Notes: a model not told the origin generated them from the sequence alone. A stretch of 61,725 nucleotides of DNA from Pseudomonadota bacterium (GCA_023386885.1 JAEWIX010000026.1:1-61725), one strand, 5' to 3'. Numbered from the stretch's first letter, positions 52,465-61,725 are shown. Numbers and translations: made by a program.

Positions 52465-54885
52465 CTAGAACGTCGTGCCGCCGCCGAACCGGAATTCCTG
52501 TACGCGATCATACTTACCCTTGGTGAGGGGTATAGCATAATCGAAGCGCAGCGGTCCGAACGGAGACTGCCAGATCAGGCCCACGCCCACGGACGACCGA
52601 ACGACCTCGTCGTCGAACGGCGAGAATGTGCGCGCCGCGAGACCCGGCGGGACACCCACGCCCGGATATGGAGGTCCCTTGTAGCCGGTCAACTGGCCTG
52701 CATCGGCATAGATCGCGCCCTTCAGGCCAACTTCCTTGGGCAGGAACCAGAACGGCATCTGCAACTCGACCGAGGCGCCCCAATACTGCGTGCCGCCCAG
52801 CGCGTCGCCGTAGCCATATTGACCCCACAGCGAGATATCACGCGGACCAATGCCGTTCGGCGCAAAGCCACGCACCAGGTTCGGGCCCATCTGGAAGTGG
52901 TCGAGCATGCGAATTTCTTTGCTGCCGACCTTGTTCATGATGCCGCCCTGCAGACGGATGATACCAACGATGTCGGATACCAGCGGCGTGTAATACTTCG
53001 CATCGATCGCCGACTTGAAGTAGCTGACATCACCGCCGACGCCCGCGAAGTCCTGCTTCCAGTCGATCAGCAGACCGTCCGTCGGGTTCTTGTTGTTGTC
53101 GAGGGTGTTGTAGGTCAGCGTGTAGCCCACCATCGAGGTCAGCGCCGCACCCTGGTTCAACTCCATCAACACCGGCAGTGAGATCGTCGTCGTCGCCGGA
53201 TCGCGCAGATAGTCAGGCAGCGTGATTTCCTGCTGGTAGAGCGAGTACCGCAACTGCAACGACAGGTCTTCGCGCAACTGGAAGCCGAGGCGCGGGCTGA
53301 ATCCCAGCGTCTTGGTGCCGTACTGAATGTATTGGTTCTGCAGCTGCGTGCGCTGATACACGTCAAGACCGAGCGCGATACGGTAGTCGAGCAGGTAAGG
53401 CTCGACGAACGACAGCGAGTAACCGCGCGCGTACTGGCCGTACTGCACCGACGCCTTCGCGAACAGGCCGCGACCGAGGAAATTGCGCTCGGCGATGCTG
53501 ATTTCGCCCAATGCACCGTCGGTCGTCGAGTAACCACCCGACACCGAGAAGTCACCGGTCGATTTCTCTTCAAGGCTGACCACGACAATGACCCGGTCAC
53601 TCGAGGAGCCCGGCTCGGTGGTGATCTTCACCGACTTGAAGAAGTCGAGATTCTTGAGGCGACGTTCGGCGCGATCCACCAAGGCGCGATTATACGCGTC
53701 GCCCTCGGAGAGATCGAACTCGCGGCGAATAACATAATCGCGGGTGCGGGTATTGCCGCGCACGTCGATGCGCTCGATGTAGGTGCGCGGGCCTTCGTCG
53801 ATGGCGAAGGTGATCGCCACGGTATGCGCCTCGAAATTGCGCTCGCCGCGCGGTCGGACCACTGCGAAGGCATAGCCGCGACGCGACGTCTCGACCTGCA
53901 TCTCCTCGACCGACTTCTCCAATGCCTCGGCATTGTAGACACCGCCGACGTTGACGCGGGACCAGCTTCGCAGCGAATCGCCATTCAGTGTCGGGATCGT
54001 CGACTGGAAGTTGACCGAGCCGACGCGATACTGCTGCCCTTCCTCGATCTTGAAAGTGACCAGGAAGCCCTTCTTGGCCGGATCGTATTCCGTCAGCGCG
54101 GCAACCACCTGCACGTCGGCATAGCCGTTCTTCAGATAGAAGCGACGAATCAGATCGCGATCGGCCTCGACGCGATCCGGATCGTAGACGTCGCCCGACG
54201 ACAGGAAGCTCAGCCAGTTCGACTCGTGGGTCTTGATGACGTCCTTCAGACGATAGGACGAGAAGGCGTGATTGCCGATGAACTCGACCGACTTCACGCC
54301 GGTCTTATCGCCTTCGGTGATCACGAAGATCAGATCGACGCGGTTGTTCGGCTGCTGGATCATCTGCGGATCGACGCGAACGTCATAGCGGCCGGAGCGG
54401 CGGTAGATTTCGGTAATCCGCAGCGCATCGGCCTGCACCATCGGGCGGGACAACGTGCCGCGCGACTTGCTCTGCACCTCGGCCGCGAGTTGCTCGTCCT
54501 TGACCTTCTTGTTGCCTTCGAAGGCGACGCGGTTGATGACCGGATTTTCAACAACCGACACGACAAGCCGGCCGCCGGCGTGGTTGATCTTCACGTCCTG
54601 GAACAAGCCGGTTTCGATCAGCGCCTTGAGGCCCTCGTCGATGGCATACTGATCCAGACGCCCGTTCGGGCCGGCCTTGAAATAGGAGCGGATGGTCGCC
54701 GCTTCGACGCGCTGGTTGCCCTGAACCCCAATGGAGGACGCCGTCTGAGCCGTCGCCGCCGACGAAACCAGTACGGTCCCCATCGTCGCCGCAACCGGCA
54801 TGGCCATCATGACAAAGGCAGCAAGGAAACCACCCCGTAGAACTCGCATTCCGACCTTCATGCGCCGTGCGCCCTTATTCTTCAT
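52465..54885 (-). CDS. bamA: outer membrane protein assembly factor BamA
   Basis: The central Omp85 subunit of the outer-membrane protein insertion machine. About 806 residues: a signal peptide (RGGFLAAFVMMAMPVAA), five POTRA domains (starting IGVQGNQRVEAATIRSYF, then NRVAFEGNKKVKDEQLAAE and others), then a 16-strand barrel containing the RGF-type loop (LVRGFAPNGIGPRD) and ending in Phe (GGGTTF). The ATG at 54885 is used; an ATG at 54861 is possible. It lies between rseP and lpxD, the usual rhizobial order, without an intervening skp. Confidence 0.95.
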   Translation of the reverse strand: MKNKGARRMKVGMRVLRGGFLAAFVMMAMPVAATMGTVLVSSAATAQTASSIGVQGNQRVEAATIRSYFKAGPNGRLDQYAIDEGLKALIETGLFQDVKINHAGGRLVVSVVENPVINRVAFEGNKKVKDEQLAAEVQSKSRGTLSRPMVQADALRITEIYRRSGRYDVRVDPQMIQQPNNRVDLIFVITEGDKTGVKSVEFIGNHAFSSYRLKDVIKTHESNWLSFLSSGDVYDPDRVEADRDLIRRFYLKNGYADVQVVAALTEYDPAKKGFLVTFKIEEGQQYRVGSVNFQSTIPTLNGDSLRSWSRVNVGGVYNAEALEKSVEEMQVETSRRGYAFAVVRPRGERNFEAHTVAITFAIDEGPRTYIERIDVRGNTRTRDYVIRREFDLSEGDAYNRALVDRAERRLKNLDFFKSVKITTEPGSSSDRVIVVVSLEEKSTGDFSVSGGYSTTDGALGEISIAERNFLGRGLFAKASVQYGQYARGYSLSFVEPYLLDYRIALGLDVYQRTQLQNQYIQYGTKTLGFSPRLGFQLREDLSLQLRYSLYQQEITLPDYLRDPATTTISLPVLMELNQGAALTSMVGYTLTYNTLDNNKNPTDGLLIDWKQDFAGVGGDVSYFKSAIDAKYYTPLVSDIVGIIRLQGGIMNKVGSKEIRMLDHFQMGPNLVRGFAPNGIGPRDISLWGQYGYGDALGGTQYWGASVELQMPFWFLPKEVGLKGAIYADAGQLTGYKGPPYPGVGVPPGLAARTFSPFDDEVVRSSVGVGLIWQSPFGPLRFDYAIPLTKGKYDRVQEFRFGGGTTF

Positions 54886-55026
54886 TTCCAGTGCCCAGCC
54901 CCATCCCCCGGAACACCGGCAGATTCTCTCGTGTTGCCCTGCTTGTAGCCAATTTTGCCCACCTGGCAAACGCTCTTTCGCAGCGCAATTTCAATTTCAA
55001 TCCAAGACGTTGCCCAATAGTCACGC

Positions 55027-56193
55027 CTACCCGAAGAAGCCCTTCACCCACGCCAGTTGCCGGGTGTCGTTGAAAACGGTGAAGACCATCAACATCATCA
55101 CCAAGGCAAGGCCGACACGAAACCCCATCTCCTGAGCGCGCTCGGACAGAGGCCGTCCCCGGACACCTTCGATAGCGTAGAACAAAAGGTGTCCACCATC
55201 GAGCAGCGGTACGGGAAACAGATTCAACAGGCCGATCGACACCGACAGGACCGCGGCCAGATGCATCAGCGCCGCCAACCCAAGGGTCGCAACCTGACCG
55301 GAAATCTGAGCGATTTTGATCGGCCCACCTAGCTGATCCACGGACTCGCTACCCGTGAACAAGCCCCCGACATAGGCGAACGTCCGGTCGATGACGAACC
55401 AGGTTTCCTTGACCCCGAGCCATAGCGCCGTGGCGGGATCGACCTGCTCGGTCAGAACATCGCCCGGCGCGTTGGAACGGGTGATTCCGAGCACGCCCAA
55501 CTTATGAACATTGCCGAAGTTGTCCTTGATTTCCTTGAACTCCGGCGTGGCCTGGAGCGTCAACGAGGTATCGCCGCGCTTGACGGTGAAGGCGAGTTGG
55601 CGGCCGGCCTCGGTGCTGACGATCCGCTGCATCTCGGAAAAATTGCCGATCTTGGTGCCGTCGATCGCAATAACGAGGTCCCCGGACTTGAATCCGGCGA
55701 CGGCGGCGGCGCTGCCCTCCATCACCTTGTCGACCCGTGCGGTTGCATTCGGCCGGCCGAAGAACGTGAACAGACCCGCGAAGATCACGATCGCAAGAAT
55801 GAAATTGGCAATCGGCCCGGCGGCGACGATCGCGGCACGCGGGCCAAGTTTCTTGTGGTGGAAGCTGTCTTTGCGCTCCTCGTCCGTCATGGTCGAGAGT
55901 TTCGCATTGTCCGGCGTGCTGGCTTCGCTTTCGTCGCCAAAAAAGCGCACGTAGCCGCCGAGCGGTATCGCCGAGAGCTTCCAGCGTGTTCCGTGCCGGT
56001 CGTTGAAACCCGCCAGTTCGGGGCCGAAACCGAGGGAAAACGTCAGAACTCTGACGCCGGCCCAACGGGCGACCAGGAAGTGACCCAGTTCATGAAAGAA
56101 AACGACAACTGTCAGAACGAACAGGAAGGGAACGATATAACCGATCACGCCATGGCTTAATACATTGAAACCATGCAGAAAAAAGTCAGACAT
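55027..56193 (-). CDS. rseP: RIP metalloprotease RseP (site-2 protease)
   Basis: An intramembrane zinc protease that cleaves anti-sigma factors or signal-peptide remnants. The 388-residue product has the HExxH motif at residues 34-38 (VVFFHELGHFL), one central PDZ domain (about 130-215, AAVAGFKSGDLVIAIDG), and the third zinc-ligand motif FPVPLLDGGHLLFY near 335. Most alphaproteobacterial forms have one or two PDZ units. It is between dxr and bamA. Confidence 0.95.
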   Translation of the reverse strand: MSDFFLHGFNVLSHGVIGYIVPFLFVLTVVVFFHELGHFLVARWAGVRVLTFSLGFGPELAGFNDRHGTRWKLSAIPLGGYVRFFGDESEASTPDNAKLSTMTDEERKDSFHHKKLGPRAAIVAAGPIANFILAIVIFAGLFTFFGRPNATARVDKVMEGSAAAVAGFKSGDLVIAIDGTKIGNFSEMQRIVSTEAGRQLAFTVKRGDTSLTLQATPEFKEIKDNFGNVHKLGVLGITRSNAPGDVLTEQVDPATALWLGVKETWFVIDRTFAYVGGLFTGSESVDQLGGPIKIAQISGQVATLGLAALMHLAAVLSVSIGLLNLFPVPLLDGGHLLFYAIEGVRGRPLSERAQEMGFRVGLALVMMLMVFTVFNDTRQLAWVKGFFG

Positions 56194-56254
56194 TATATTC
56201 CCTCACCCAAGGCCGACGGTGCTGCGCCAGTCCGGCAACCTTGCCCCCAACTTG

Positions 56255-57478
56255 CTAAGATGCCTTTGCGGCAATTTGAGGCAAGAGGGAGGCGGCGAGT
56301 TTTCTCGCGTTATGGTCAACAGCAATCGCATCGTCCGCCGAGGTCAGCGATGCGAGATTCCCTGACCGGATCCATTGCTCCAGCGTCGCCTCGACCAGTC
56401 GGGCGATCGCGCCGAACCGGATTTTCTTGCCGATGAAGGCCGCCACCGCGATCTCGTTGGCGGCATTGAAAACCGTCGTGGCCCCCTGCCCGGTCCGTAG
56501 CGCCTCGAACGCCAGCCGCAGGCCCGGAAATCGCTCGAAATCCGGCGCCTCGAAGGTCAGTTGGCCAATCTTGGCCAGGTCGAGCCGCGTCGATGGGCCG
56601 ACAATGCGATCCGGCCAGCCAAGGCAATGCGCAATCGGAATACGCATATCGGGCGAGCCGAGTTGCGCCACCACAGAGCGGTCGGAGAATTCGACGAGGC
56701 CGTGGACGATCGATTGCGGATGCACCAGCACATCGATCTGGTCCGGGCTCAAGGCGAACAGGTACGCCGCCTCGATCACTTCGAGGCCCTTGTTCATCAT
56801 CGAGGCCGAGTCGATGGTGATCTTCTGGCCCATGCTCCAGTTGGGATGCTTGAGCGCCTGCTCAAGCGTCGCTTGTTCGATGTCGGCTGCGGCCCAGGTG
56901 CGGAACGGCCCGCCGGATGCCGTGATGATCACCCGCGTCAGCTCGGCGCGATTGCCGGAACTGAGTGCCTGAAACAGCGCATTGTGCTCTGAATCCGCTG
57001 GAAGAATGCGCGCGCCGGCATCGACCGCGCGCTGCATGAAGAGGTCGCCGGCGCAGACAAGACACTCCTTGTTGGCCAGTGCGATGGTGGTGCCGCGATC
57101 GACCGCCGCCAGTGCCGGCTTCAGGCCCGCCGCGCCACTCACCGCTGCCATCAGCCAATCGGCCGGGCGTGCCGCCGCTTCGATGATCGCGCTCTCGCCG
57201 GCGCCGCACGCGATGCCGGAACCCGCCAGCGCATCTTTCAATTCGCCGAGGCGGGCGGGATCGGCAATCGCCGCGAAGCCCGCGTTGAATTCGCGCGCCA
57301 GCTTGGCCAAGCCCTGCACGTTGCTATGGGCGGTCAACGCCTCCACCCGGTAGCGCTCTGGCGCGAGCCGCAACAGGTCCATGGTGCTGTCGCCGATCGA
57401 TCCGGTGGCGCCGAGCACCGTGATGGCGCGCGGTCCGTTCCCGGCCGGCTGATCGTTCCTTAGCGGTACTGCACTCAT
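56255..57478 (-). CDS. dxr: 1-deoxy-D-xylulose 5-phosphate reductoisomerase
   Basis: Second step of the MEP isoprenoid pathway, supplying precursor for UppS downstream in metabolism. The 407-residue product has the NADPH-binding TVLGATGSIGDSTMDLLR, LPADSEHNALFQAL (metal-binding Asp/Glu), and HPNWSMGQKITIDSASMMNK with the active-site loop. It is 4 bases downstream of cdsA. Confidence 0.96.
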   Translation of the reverse strand: MSAVPLRNDQPAGNGPRAITVLGATGSIGDSTMDLLRLAPERYRVEALTAHSNVQGLAKLAREFNAGFAAIADPARLGELKDALAGSGIACGAGESAIIEAAARPADWLMAAVSGAAGLKPALAAVDRGTTIALANKECLVCAGDLFMQRAVDAGARILPADSEHNALFQALSSGNRAELTRVIITASGGPFRTWAAADIEQATLEQALKHPNWSMGQKITIDSASMMNKGLEVIEAAYLFALSPDQIDVLVHPQSIVHGLVEFSDRSVVAQLGSPDMRIPIAHCLGWPDRIVGPSTRLDLAKIGQLTFEAPDFERFPGLRLAFEALRTGQGATTVFNAANEIAVAAFIGKKIRFGAIARLVEATLEQWIRSGNLASLTSADDAIAVDHNARKLAASLLPQIAAKAS

Positions 57479-57482
57479 TCAA

Positions 57483-58325
57483 TCACCAAATCATAAGACC
57501 ACGGCCGACGCCATCGAAGCCGCCACGAATTACGCCGATCACGGCAGCCATGACAATGGCCACGACGAAGCCATCGAGCCGGTCGAGCAACCCGCCATGG
57601 CCGGGAATGACGTTGCTGGAATCCTTGACGCCGAAGCGCCGTTTCACGGCGGATTCGAACAGGTCGCCGAGTTGCGAGACGATCGACAAGGCCGCCGCCA
57701 ACAGCAGCAGCGGCAGCATCCGGCCGAATCCCGAGGCAGCGAAACCCGCGGCAACCACCAGGCTGCCCCCGAAGCCGCCGAGCGCACCGGCCCAGGTCTT
57801 CTTGGGGCTAACGCGCACCCAGAGCTTTGGTCCCCCGATGCTCCGGCCGGCGAAATAGCCGCCGATATCTGTGACCCAGACAATCAGCAGCACGAACAGC
57901 AACGCGATGAAACCGGACTGTGGATCGGCGCGAACCAGCACCGCGCCGAACAGCGCCGCGGCGGCATAAAGCAATCCTGCAAGCGCCCATTCCCGGCAGA
58001 CGCGGGCCAGGAGCGCGATGGCAATCAGTCCGACCGCAATCGCCAGCAACGCCTTTCCCGGCAACCCGAGAGCGAGCGCAATGCCGGCGACGACCAGCGG
58101 CGCGATGCCGGCAGCCACCACGCGCGGCCGGATCGCCTGCACCACGAACAGCCATTCGACATACATTCCCGCAGTGGCGAGCGTAGCGAGAGCGGCCCAC
58201 AGCCATCCGCCGAAATACGCGGCAGCGATGGTCAGCGGCGCCAGAACGACGCCCGCCAATATCCGCAGTGTCAGATTGCTGGACTCGCGCACGGCATCTT
58301 TGGCGCGCACCGGATCCGGCGTCAC
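57483..58325 (-). CDS. cdsA: phosphatidate cytidylyltransferase
   Basis: Makes CDP-diacylglycerol for phospholipid synthesis in the inner membrane. The 280-residue product has about eight hydrophobic segments and the CDS signature: SAVKRRFGVKDSSN followed by IPGHGGLLDRLDG near the C-terminus. The start used is a GTG at 58325, which overlaps the uppS stop as GTGA; a start at 58472 would lie deep inside uppS and is rejected. Confidence 0.93.
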   Translation of the reverse strand: MTPDPVRAKDAVRESSNLTLRILAGVVLAPLTIAAAYFGGWLWAALATLATAGMYVEWLFVVQAIRPRVVAAGIAPLVVAGIALALGLPGKALLAIAVGLIAIALLARVCREWALAGLLYAAAALFGAVLVRADPQSGFIALLFVLLIVWVTDIGGYFAGRSIGGPKLWVRVSPKKTWAGALGGFGGSLVVAAGFAASGFGRMLPLLLLAAALSIVSQLGDLFESAVKRRFGVKDSSNVIPGHGGLLDRLDGFVVAIVMAAVIGVIRGGFDGVGRGLMIW

Positions 58326-59089
58326 GCGTGGCCCGATCCGGTTTTGGCAGCGAGGCCACCGAAACGACGTTCGCGCTTGGCGTATTCGGCAATCGCCTCC
58401 TCGAGCGCCGCCTTGTCGAAGTCGGGCCAATGCACCGGCACGAACACCAGTTCGCTGTAGGCCGCCTGCCACATCAGGAAATTCGACAGCCGCTGTTCGC
58501 CCGAGGTGCGAATGATCAGGTCCGGGTCCGGAACGTCCGACGTATCGAGATATCCGGAGATCGCGGCGATATCGATGCTGGAAGGATCGCGCTTGCCCTC
58601 GGCGACTTCCCGCGCAAGCCGTTGCGCGGCGTTGGCGATTTCCTGACGCGAGCCGTAATTGAACGCGACCGTGAGATCGAGCCGCACGTTGCCGCGCGTC
58701 AGTTCCTCGGCCTCGTCGAGCAGCGCCACGATATCCGGCTCCAACCCTTCGCGCTCACCGATTACACGAACGCGCACGCCGTCGCGATGCAAGGTCGCGA
58801 GGTCGTTGCGAATGAAACGTCGCAGCAGACCGAACAGATCGCCGATCTCGCTTGCAGGTCGCGACCAGTTCTCGGAGCTGAACGAAAAGATCGTCAGATA
58901 GCGGATACCGAGGTCGCTGGCCGCGCGCACCACGCGCCGCAGGGCCTCGACGCCGCGACGATGCCCCTCCGCGCGCGGCAGTCCGCGTGCCGCAGCCCAC
59001 CGTCCATTGCCATCCATGATGATCGCAACATGCTCCGGCGTACCGGAACGGTCCGGTCCATCGGTCAGGGGCATTGCGACATTCGACAT
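58322..59089 (-). CDS. uppS: isoprenyl transferase (undecaprenyl diphosphate synthase)
   Basis: Makes the C55 lipid carrier for peptidoglycan and polysaccharides. The 255-residue product shows VAIIMDGNGRWAAARGLPR with catalytic Asp26, EGHRRGVEALRR, FSFSSENWSRP and DLIIRTSGEQRLSNFL, all signatures of cis-prenyltransferases. It overlaps cdsA by 4 bases and lies downstream of frr. Confidence 0.96.
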   Translation of the reverse strand: MSNVAMPLTDGPDRSGTPEHVAIIMDGNGRWAAARGLPRAEGHRRGVEALRRVVRAASDLGIRYLTIFSFSSENWSRPASEIGDLFGLLRRFIRNDLATLHRDGVRVRVIGEREGLEPDIVALLDEAEELTRGNVRLDLTVAFNYGSRQEIANAAQRLAREVAEGKRDPSSIDIAAISGYLDTSDVPDPDLIIRTSGEQRLSNFLMWQAAYSELVFVPVHWPDFDKAALEEAIAEYAKRERRFGGLAAKTGSGHA

Positions 59090-59128
59090 GAGTTGGTTTC
59101 CTGGAAGCGCGGCGGCGAACCGTGGACG

Positions 59129-59692
59129 TTAGACGGTGAGGATTTCCTTTTCCTTGCCGGCCAGCATCTGATCGATCTCGGCGATCACGCTGTCGGTCGC
59201 CTTCTGCACGTCGGCGGCGAAGCGCTTCTCATCGTCCTCCGAAATCTCACTGCCCTTTTCGAGCTTCTTGAGCACGTCGAGACCGTCGCGGCGGACGTGG
59301 CGCACCGCGACCTTGGCGGCTTCGGCATATTTGTGCGCGACCTTCACCAGTTCCTTGCGGCGCTCCTCGTTGAGTTCGGGAATGCGCAGCCGCAGCACCT
59401 GTCCCTCGGTCGCGGGGCTGAGGCCGAGATTGGAATCGACGATCGCCTTCTCCACCGCCTTGACCATCGACTTGTCCCAGACCTGCACCGACAACAGGCG
59501 CGGCTCCGGCACGCTGACGGTGGCGAGCTGATTGAGCGGCATATGGCTGCCGTAAGCCTCGACCTGCACCGGCTCCAGCATCGAGGCCGCGGCGCGCCCG
59601 GTGCGCAGTCCACCCAACTCGTGCTTGAGCGACTGGGTCGCGCCCTGCATGCGCCGTTTCAATTCGTTGATGTCGAAACTGCCGGACGGCAT
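59129..59692 (-). CDS. frr: ribosome recycling factor
   Basis: Splits post-termination ribosomes with EF-G. The 187-residue product has the family length and motifs: ELGGLRTGRAAASMLEPVQV, INQLATVSV-like LNQLATVSVPE, and IPELNEERRKELVKVAHKYA. It lies between pyrH and uppS in the common translation-envelope gene order. Confidence 0.96.
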   Translation of the reverse strand: MPSGSFDINELKRRMQGATQSLKHELGGLRTGRAAASMLEPVQVEAYGSHMPLNQLATVSVPEPRLLSVQVWDKSMVKAVEKAIVDSNLGLSPATEGQVLRLRIPELNEERRKELVKVAHKYAEAAKVAVRHVRRDGLDVLKKLEKGSEISEDDEKRFAADVQKATDSVIAEIDQMLAGKEKEILTV

Positions 59693-59806
59693 ACCGCTCT
59701 CCTTCTTGAAATCGCGATCTTATTCTTAGAGTAGCTTTGTCCGAGTGTCGCCCGGCCCTTGCTCTTGCTGTGCGGTCATCGTGACTCAGACCGCTCCGCG
59801 GCGGCA

Positions 59807-60523
59807 TCAGCCGGCGACAATCGTCCCGTAACCCGTTCCGCTGAGAATCGCCCCGATGGACCCTGCCTCCACGATGGAGAACACGATGATAGGCAGCGAC
59901 GTCTCGCGGGCAAGGGCGAATGCGGTCGCATCCATCACCTTATAGCCGCCTTCCAGAGCCTGAGAATGGGTCAGCCGGTCAAATCGTTTGGCCGACGGAT
60001 CGCGCTTGGGATCGGCATTGTAGACGCCGTCGACATTGGTGGCCTTCAGCACCGCCTGGGCGCCGATCTCGCCCGCTCGCAACACAGCCGTGGTATCGGT
60101 CGTAAAGAACGGATTGCCGGTTCCCCCGGCCAGCAGCACGATCTTGCCATCGGCGAGATAACGGTGCGCGGCACCTCGGGTGAACAATTCGCAGACCTGC
60201 GGCATCACCATCGCCGACAGCGTCCGCGCCGCCTGTCCACGCCGTTCCAACGCCGCTTCCAGCGCCAGACAGTTCATGACGGTGGCGAGCATACCCATGG
60301 TATCGCCGGTCGGGCGGGAGACGCCACGCGACGACACTTCGACACCACGAAAGATGTTTCCGCCGCCAACGACGACCGCGATCTCGACGCCGAGTTGCCG
60401 CGCCGCAACAAGATCGCCGGCGACGCGATCGATCGTCTCCTGATCGATGCCGAACGGCTTGCCGCCGGCGAAATATTCGCCCGACAGCTTGACGACAACC
60501 CGGCGGTAGATTGGCTCACCCAT
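59807..60523 (-). CDS. pyrH: UMP kinase
   Basis: Phosphorylates UMP to UDP. The 238-residue amino-acid-kinase-fold protein shows VVKLSGEYFAGG at the start, VVVGGGNIFRG, ARTLSAMVMPQVCELF, LLAGGTGNPFFTTDTTAVLR and LKATNVDGVYNADPK. It lies downstream of tsf, separated by a palindromic repeat, and upstream of frr. Confidence 0.97.
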   Translation of the reverse strand: MGEPIYRRVVVKLSGEYFAGGKPFGIDQETIDRVAGDLVAARQLGVEIAVVVGGGNIFRGVEVSSRGVSRPTGDTMGMLATVMNCLALEAALERRGQAARTLSAMVMPQVCELFTRGAAHRYLADGKIVLLAGGTGNPFFTTDTTAVLRAGEIGAQAVLKATNVDGVYNADPKRDPSAKRFDRLTHSQALEGGYKVMDATAFALARETSLPIIVFSIVEAGSIGAILSGTGYGTIVAG

Positions 60524-60612
60524 GATGCGATCGATCCTCCGATGAGCCTTTGCCTCTACAAATCTCCGCCGTCTCCAGGGAAACAGCGGAGACTTGATAT
60601 TCTCGACTTAGC

Positions 60613-60656
60613 GCGTTTTCTTCATGTGAACCGGTACCCACTTCGCTCGAAAACGC
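60613..60656. repeat. 44-base palindromic repeat, copy 2
   Basis: Ends GCGTTTTC/GAAAACGC with a central AACCGGTACCCACTT. Same length and layout as the copy at 27582-27625, about seven mismatches. It is in the tsf-pyrH gap, just past the tsf stop. Confidence 0.85.
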
Positions 60657-60686
60657 TACTGGCCTCCCGATGCCGTTCTTTCGGCA

Positions 60687-61616
60687 TCAAGCCTTGGTCT
60701 GTCCGCTCGCCGCGGCGACCTCGGCGGCGAAGTCCGACTCGGCCTTCTCGATTCCCTCGCCGAGAGCATAGCGTACAAAGCCGGCGATTTTCACCGGACC
60801 GCCAACCTTGCCTTCGGCTTCCTTCACCGCCTGCGCCACCGACTTGCCGGTGTCATGAATGAAGGCCTGCTCGAGCAGGCAGACTTCCTTGTAGTAGGTC
60901 TTGAGACCGGACTCGACGATCTTCTCGATCACATTCTCCGGCTTGCCCTGCTGACGATACTTGTCGGCCAACACGTCCTTCTCGCGCTTGACGACGTCCG
61001 GGTCGAGGCCGGAAGCATCGAGCGCCAGCGGATTGGCGGCAGCGACGTGCATCGCGATCTGACGACCGAGGGCTGCCAGTTCGTCAGCCTTGCCGGCCGA
61101 CTCCAGCGCGACGATCACGCCCATCTTGCCGGCGCCGTCGATCACCGCACCGTGAACGTAGCTTGCAACCACACCCTTGCCGACTTCAAGCGAAGCGGCA
61201 CGGCGCAGCGACATGTTTTCGCCGATGGTGGCGATGGCATCGTTGATCGCGGCCTCGACAGTGGCCGAGCCGACCTTGGTGGCCTTGATCTTCTCGACAT
61301 CGGCGCCGGCGTGCAGCGCGACCTGCGCGATCATCTTGACCAGGCCCTGGAACTGGTCGTTGCGCGCGACGAAGTCGGTTTCGGAATTGACCTCGACAAC
61401 AACGCCCTTGGTGCCGGATGTCATCGCACCGATCAGACCTTCAGCGGCAACGCGGCCGGCCTTCTTGGCCGCCTTCGAAAGACCCTTCTTGCGCAACCAG
61501 TCGATGGACGCCTGCATGTCGCCGCCGTTTTCCGTCAACGCCGCCTTGCAGTCCATCATGCCGGCGCCGGTGGTCTCGCGAAGCTCCTTGACCATTGCCG
61601 CGCTGATCGTTGCCAT
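60687..61616 (-). CDS. tsf: elongation factor Ts
   Basis: Nucleotide-exchange factor for EF-Tu. The 309-residue product starts with a UBA-like domain (VKELRETTGAGMMDCKAAL) and has GLSKAAKKAGRVAAEGLIG and VVVEVNSETDFVARNDQF, the EF-Tu-contact motif. The ATG at 61616 has AAAGGAAA upstream. rpsB, its usual upstream neighbour, would lie beyond the window. Confidence 0.97.
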   Translation of the reverse strand: MATISAAMVKELRETTGAGMMDCKAALTENGGDMQASIDWLRKKGLSKAAKKAGRVAAEGLIGAMTSGTKGVVVEVNSETDFVARNDQFQGLVKMIAQVALHAGADVEKIKATKVGSATVEAAINDAIATIGENMSLRRAASLEVGKGVVASYVHGAVIDGAGKMGVIVALESAGKADELAALGRQIAMHVAAANPLALDASGLDPDVVKREKDVLADKYRQQGKPENVIEKIVESGLKTYYKEVCLLEQAFIHDTGKSVAQAVKEAEGKVGGPVKIAGFVRYALGEGIEKAESDFAAEVAAASGQTKA

Positions 61617-61648
61617 GTCCGTTTTCCTTTGCCTGTTTGGGCGAACGC

Positions 61649-61666
61649 CGCGACGTTGCCGTCGCG
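61649..61666 (-). promoter_or_regulatory. hairpin in the tsf leader
   Basis: GCGACG and CGTCGC (7 bp with flanking pair) enclose a 4-base loop about 35 bases upstream of the tsf start. No T-run follows it. It may be a transcript hairpin between rpsB and tsf; its function is not established. Confidence 0.4.
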
Positions 61667-61725
61667 CCGCTCACCATCAGGGATGTATCAAATGATAAAG
61701 CCGAAAAGCGCGCGGTCGGGTGACC

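Overview
The window is a high-GC, gene-dense piece of an alphaproteobacterial chromosome, most likely from the Bradyrhizobiaceae/Nitrobacteraceae (Bradyrhizobium, Rhodopseudomonas, Nitrobacter, Afipia/Oligotropha and relatives). Three things point there: the Porin_2-type major porin, the gene orders (dgt-argS-SPOR protein; pdhA-pdhB-pdhC-lpd with a lipoyl domain on E1 beta; trpD-trpC-moaC-moeA-lexA; tsf-pyrH-frr-uppS-cdsA-dxr-rseP-bamA-lpxD-fabZ-lpxA-lpxI-lpxB), and a LexA box of the GAAC-N7-GAAC type. The genus cannot be fixed by eye. No tRNA, rRNA, CRISPR array, transposase, integrase or prophage gene was seen.

Layout. 1-4.4 kb: a truncated SPOR-domain protein, argS and dgt on the minus strand, divergent from erpA. 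4.4-11.3 kb: an accessory-looking block with a secreted amidohydrolase, an RND pump and its adaptor in one tight minus-strand operon, then a general porin. 11.6-15.2 kb: xthA, two tandem palindromic repeats, a Sel1-repeat secreted protein and ilvD. 15.4-20.8 kb: the complete pyruvate dehydrogenase operon, closed by a terminator hairpin. 21-24.4 kb: ftsB/divIC, then three redox enzymes (FMN reductase, zinc-free MDR reductase, old yellow enzyme). 24.5-32.5 kb: eno, queF, an MFS transporter, kdsA (TTG start), a NIPSNAP protein, a secreted PAAR-motif protein, pyrG, secG and tpiA.

32.9-39.3 kb is a plus-strand run: a PpiD-type periplasmic chaperone, trpD, trpC, moaC, moeA and SOS-regulated lexA. 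It meets comEC convergently. 41.6-46.6 kb: a 128-bp palindromic repeat, glnS, and divergent gltX followed by gltA with a strong terminator. 46.7-47.9 kb: a cytosine-deaminase-like amidohydrolase. 47.9-61.6 kb: one long minus-strand envelope and translation cluster. Read in the direction of transcription it is tsf, pyrH, frr, uppS, cdsA, dxr, rseP, bamA, lpxD, fabZ, lpxA, lpxI, lpxB. It joins translation and nucleotide supply to isoprenoid and phospholipid precursors, outer-membrane protein assembly and lipid A synthesis.

Most of the window is ordinary core genome, and I do not see a clear new defence, secretion or mobile system. The most interesting signals are: (i) a PAAR protein with a Sec signal peptide and no type VI genes nearby; (ii) translational coupling of a secreted amidohydrolase to an RND pump that lacks its own outer-membrane factor; (iii) several families of short palindromic intergenic repeats, three of which share an AACCGG-N3-CCACTT core, two of which split the lpx operon, and one decayed copy of which forms the glnS leader; (iv) a three-gene redox cluster and a stand-alone deaminase that look like insertions into otherwise core gene orders.
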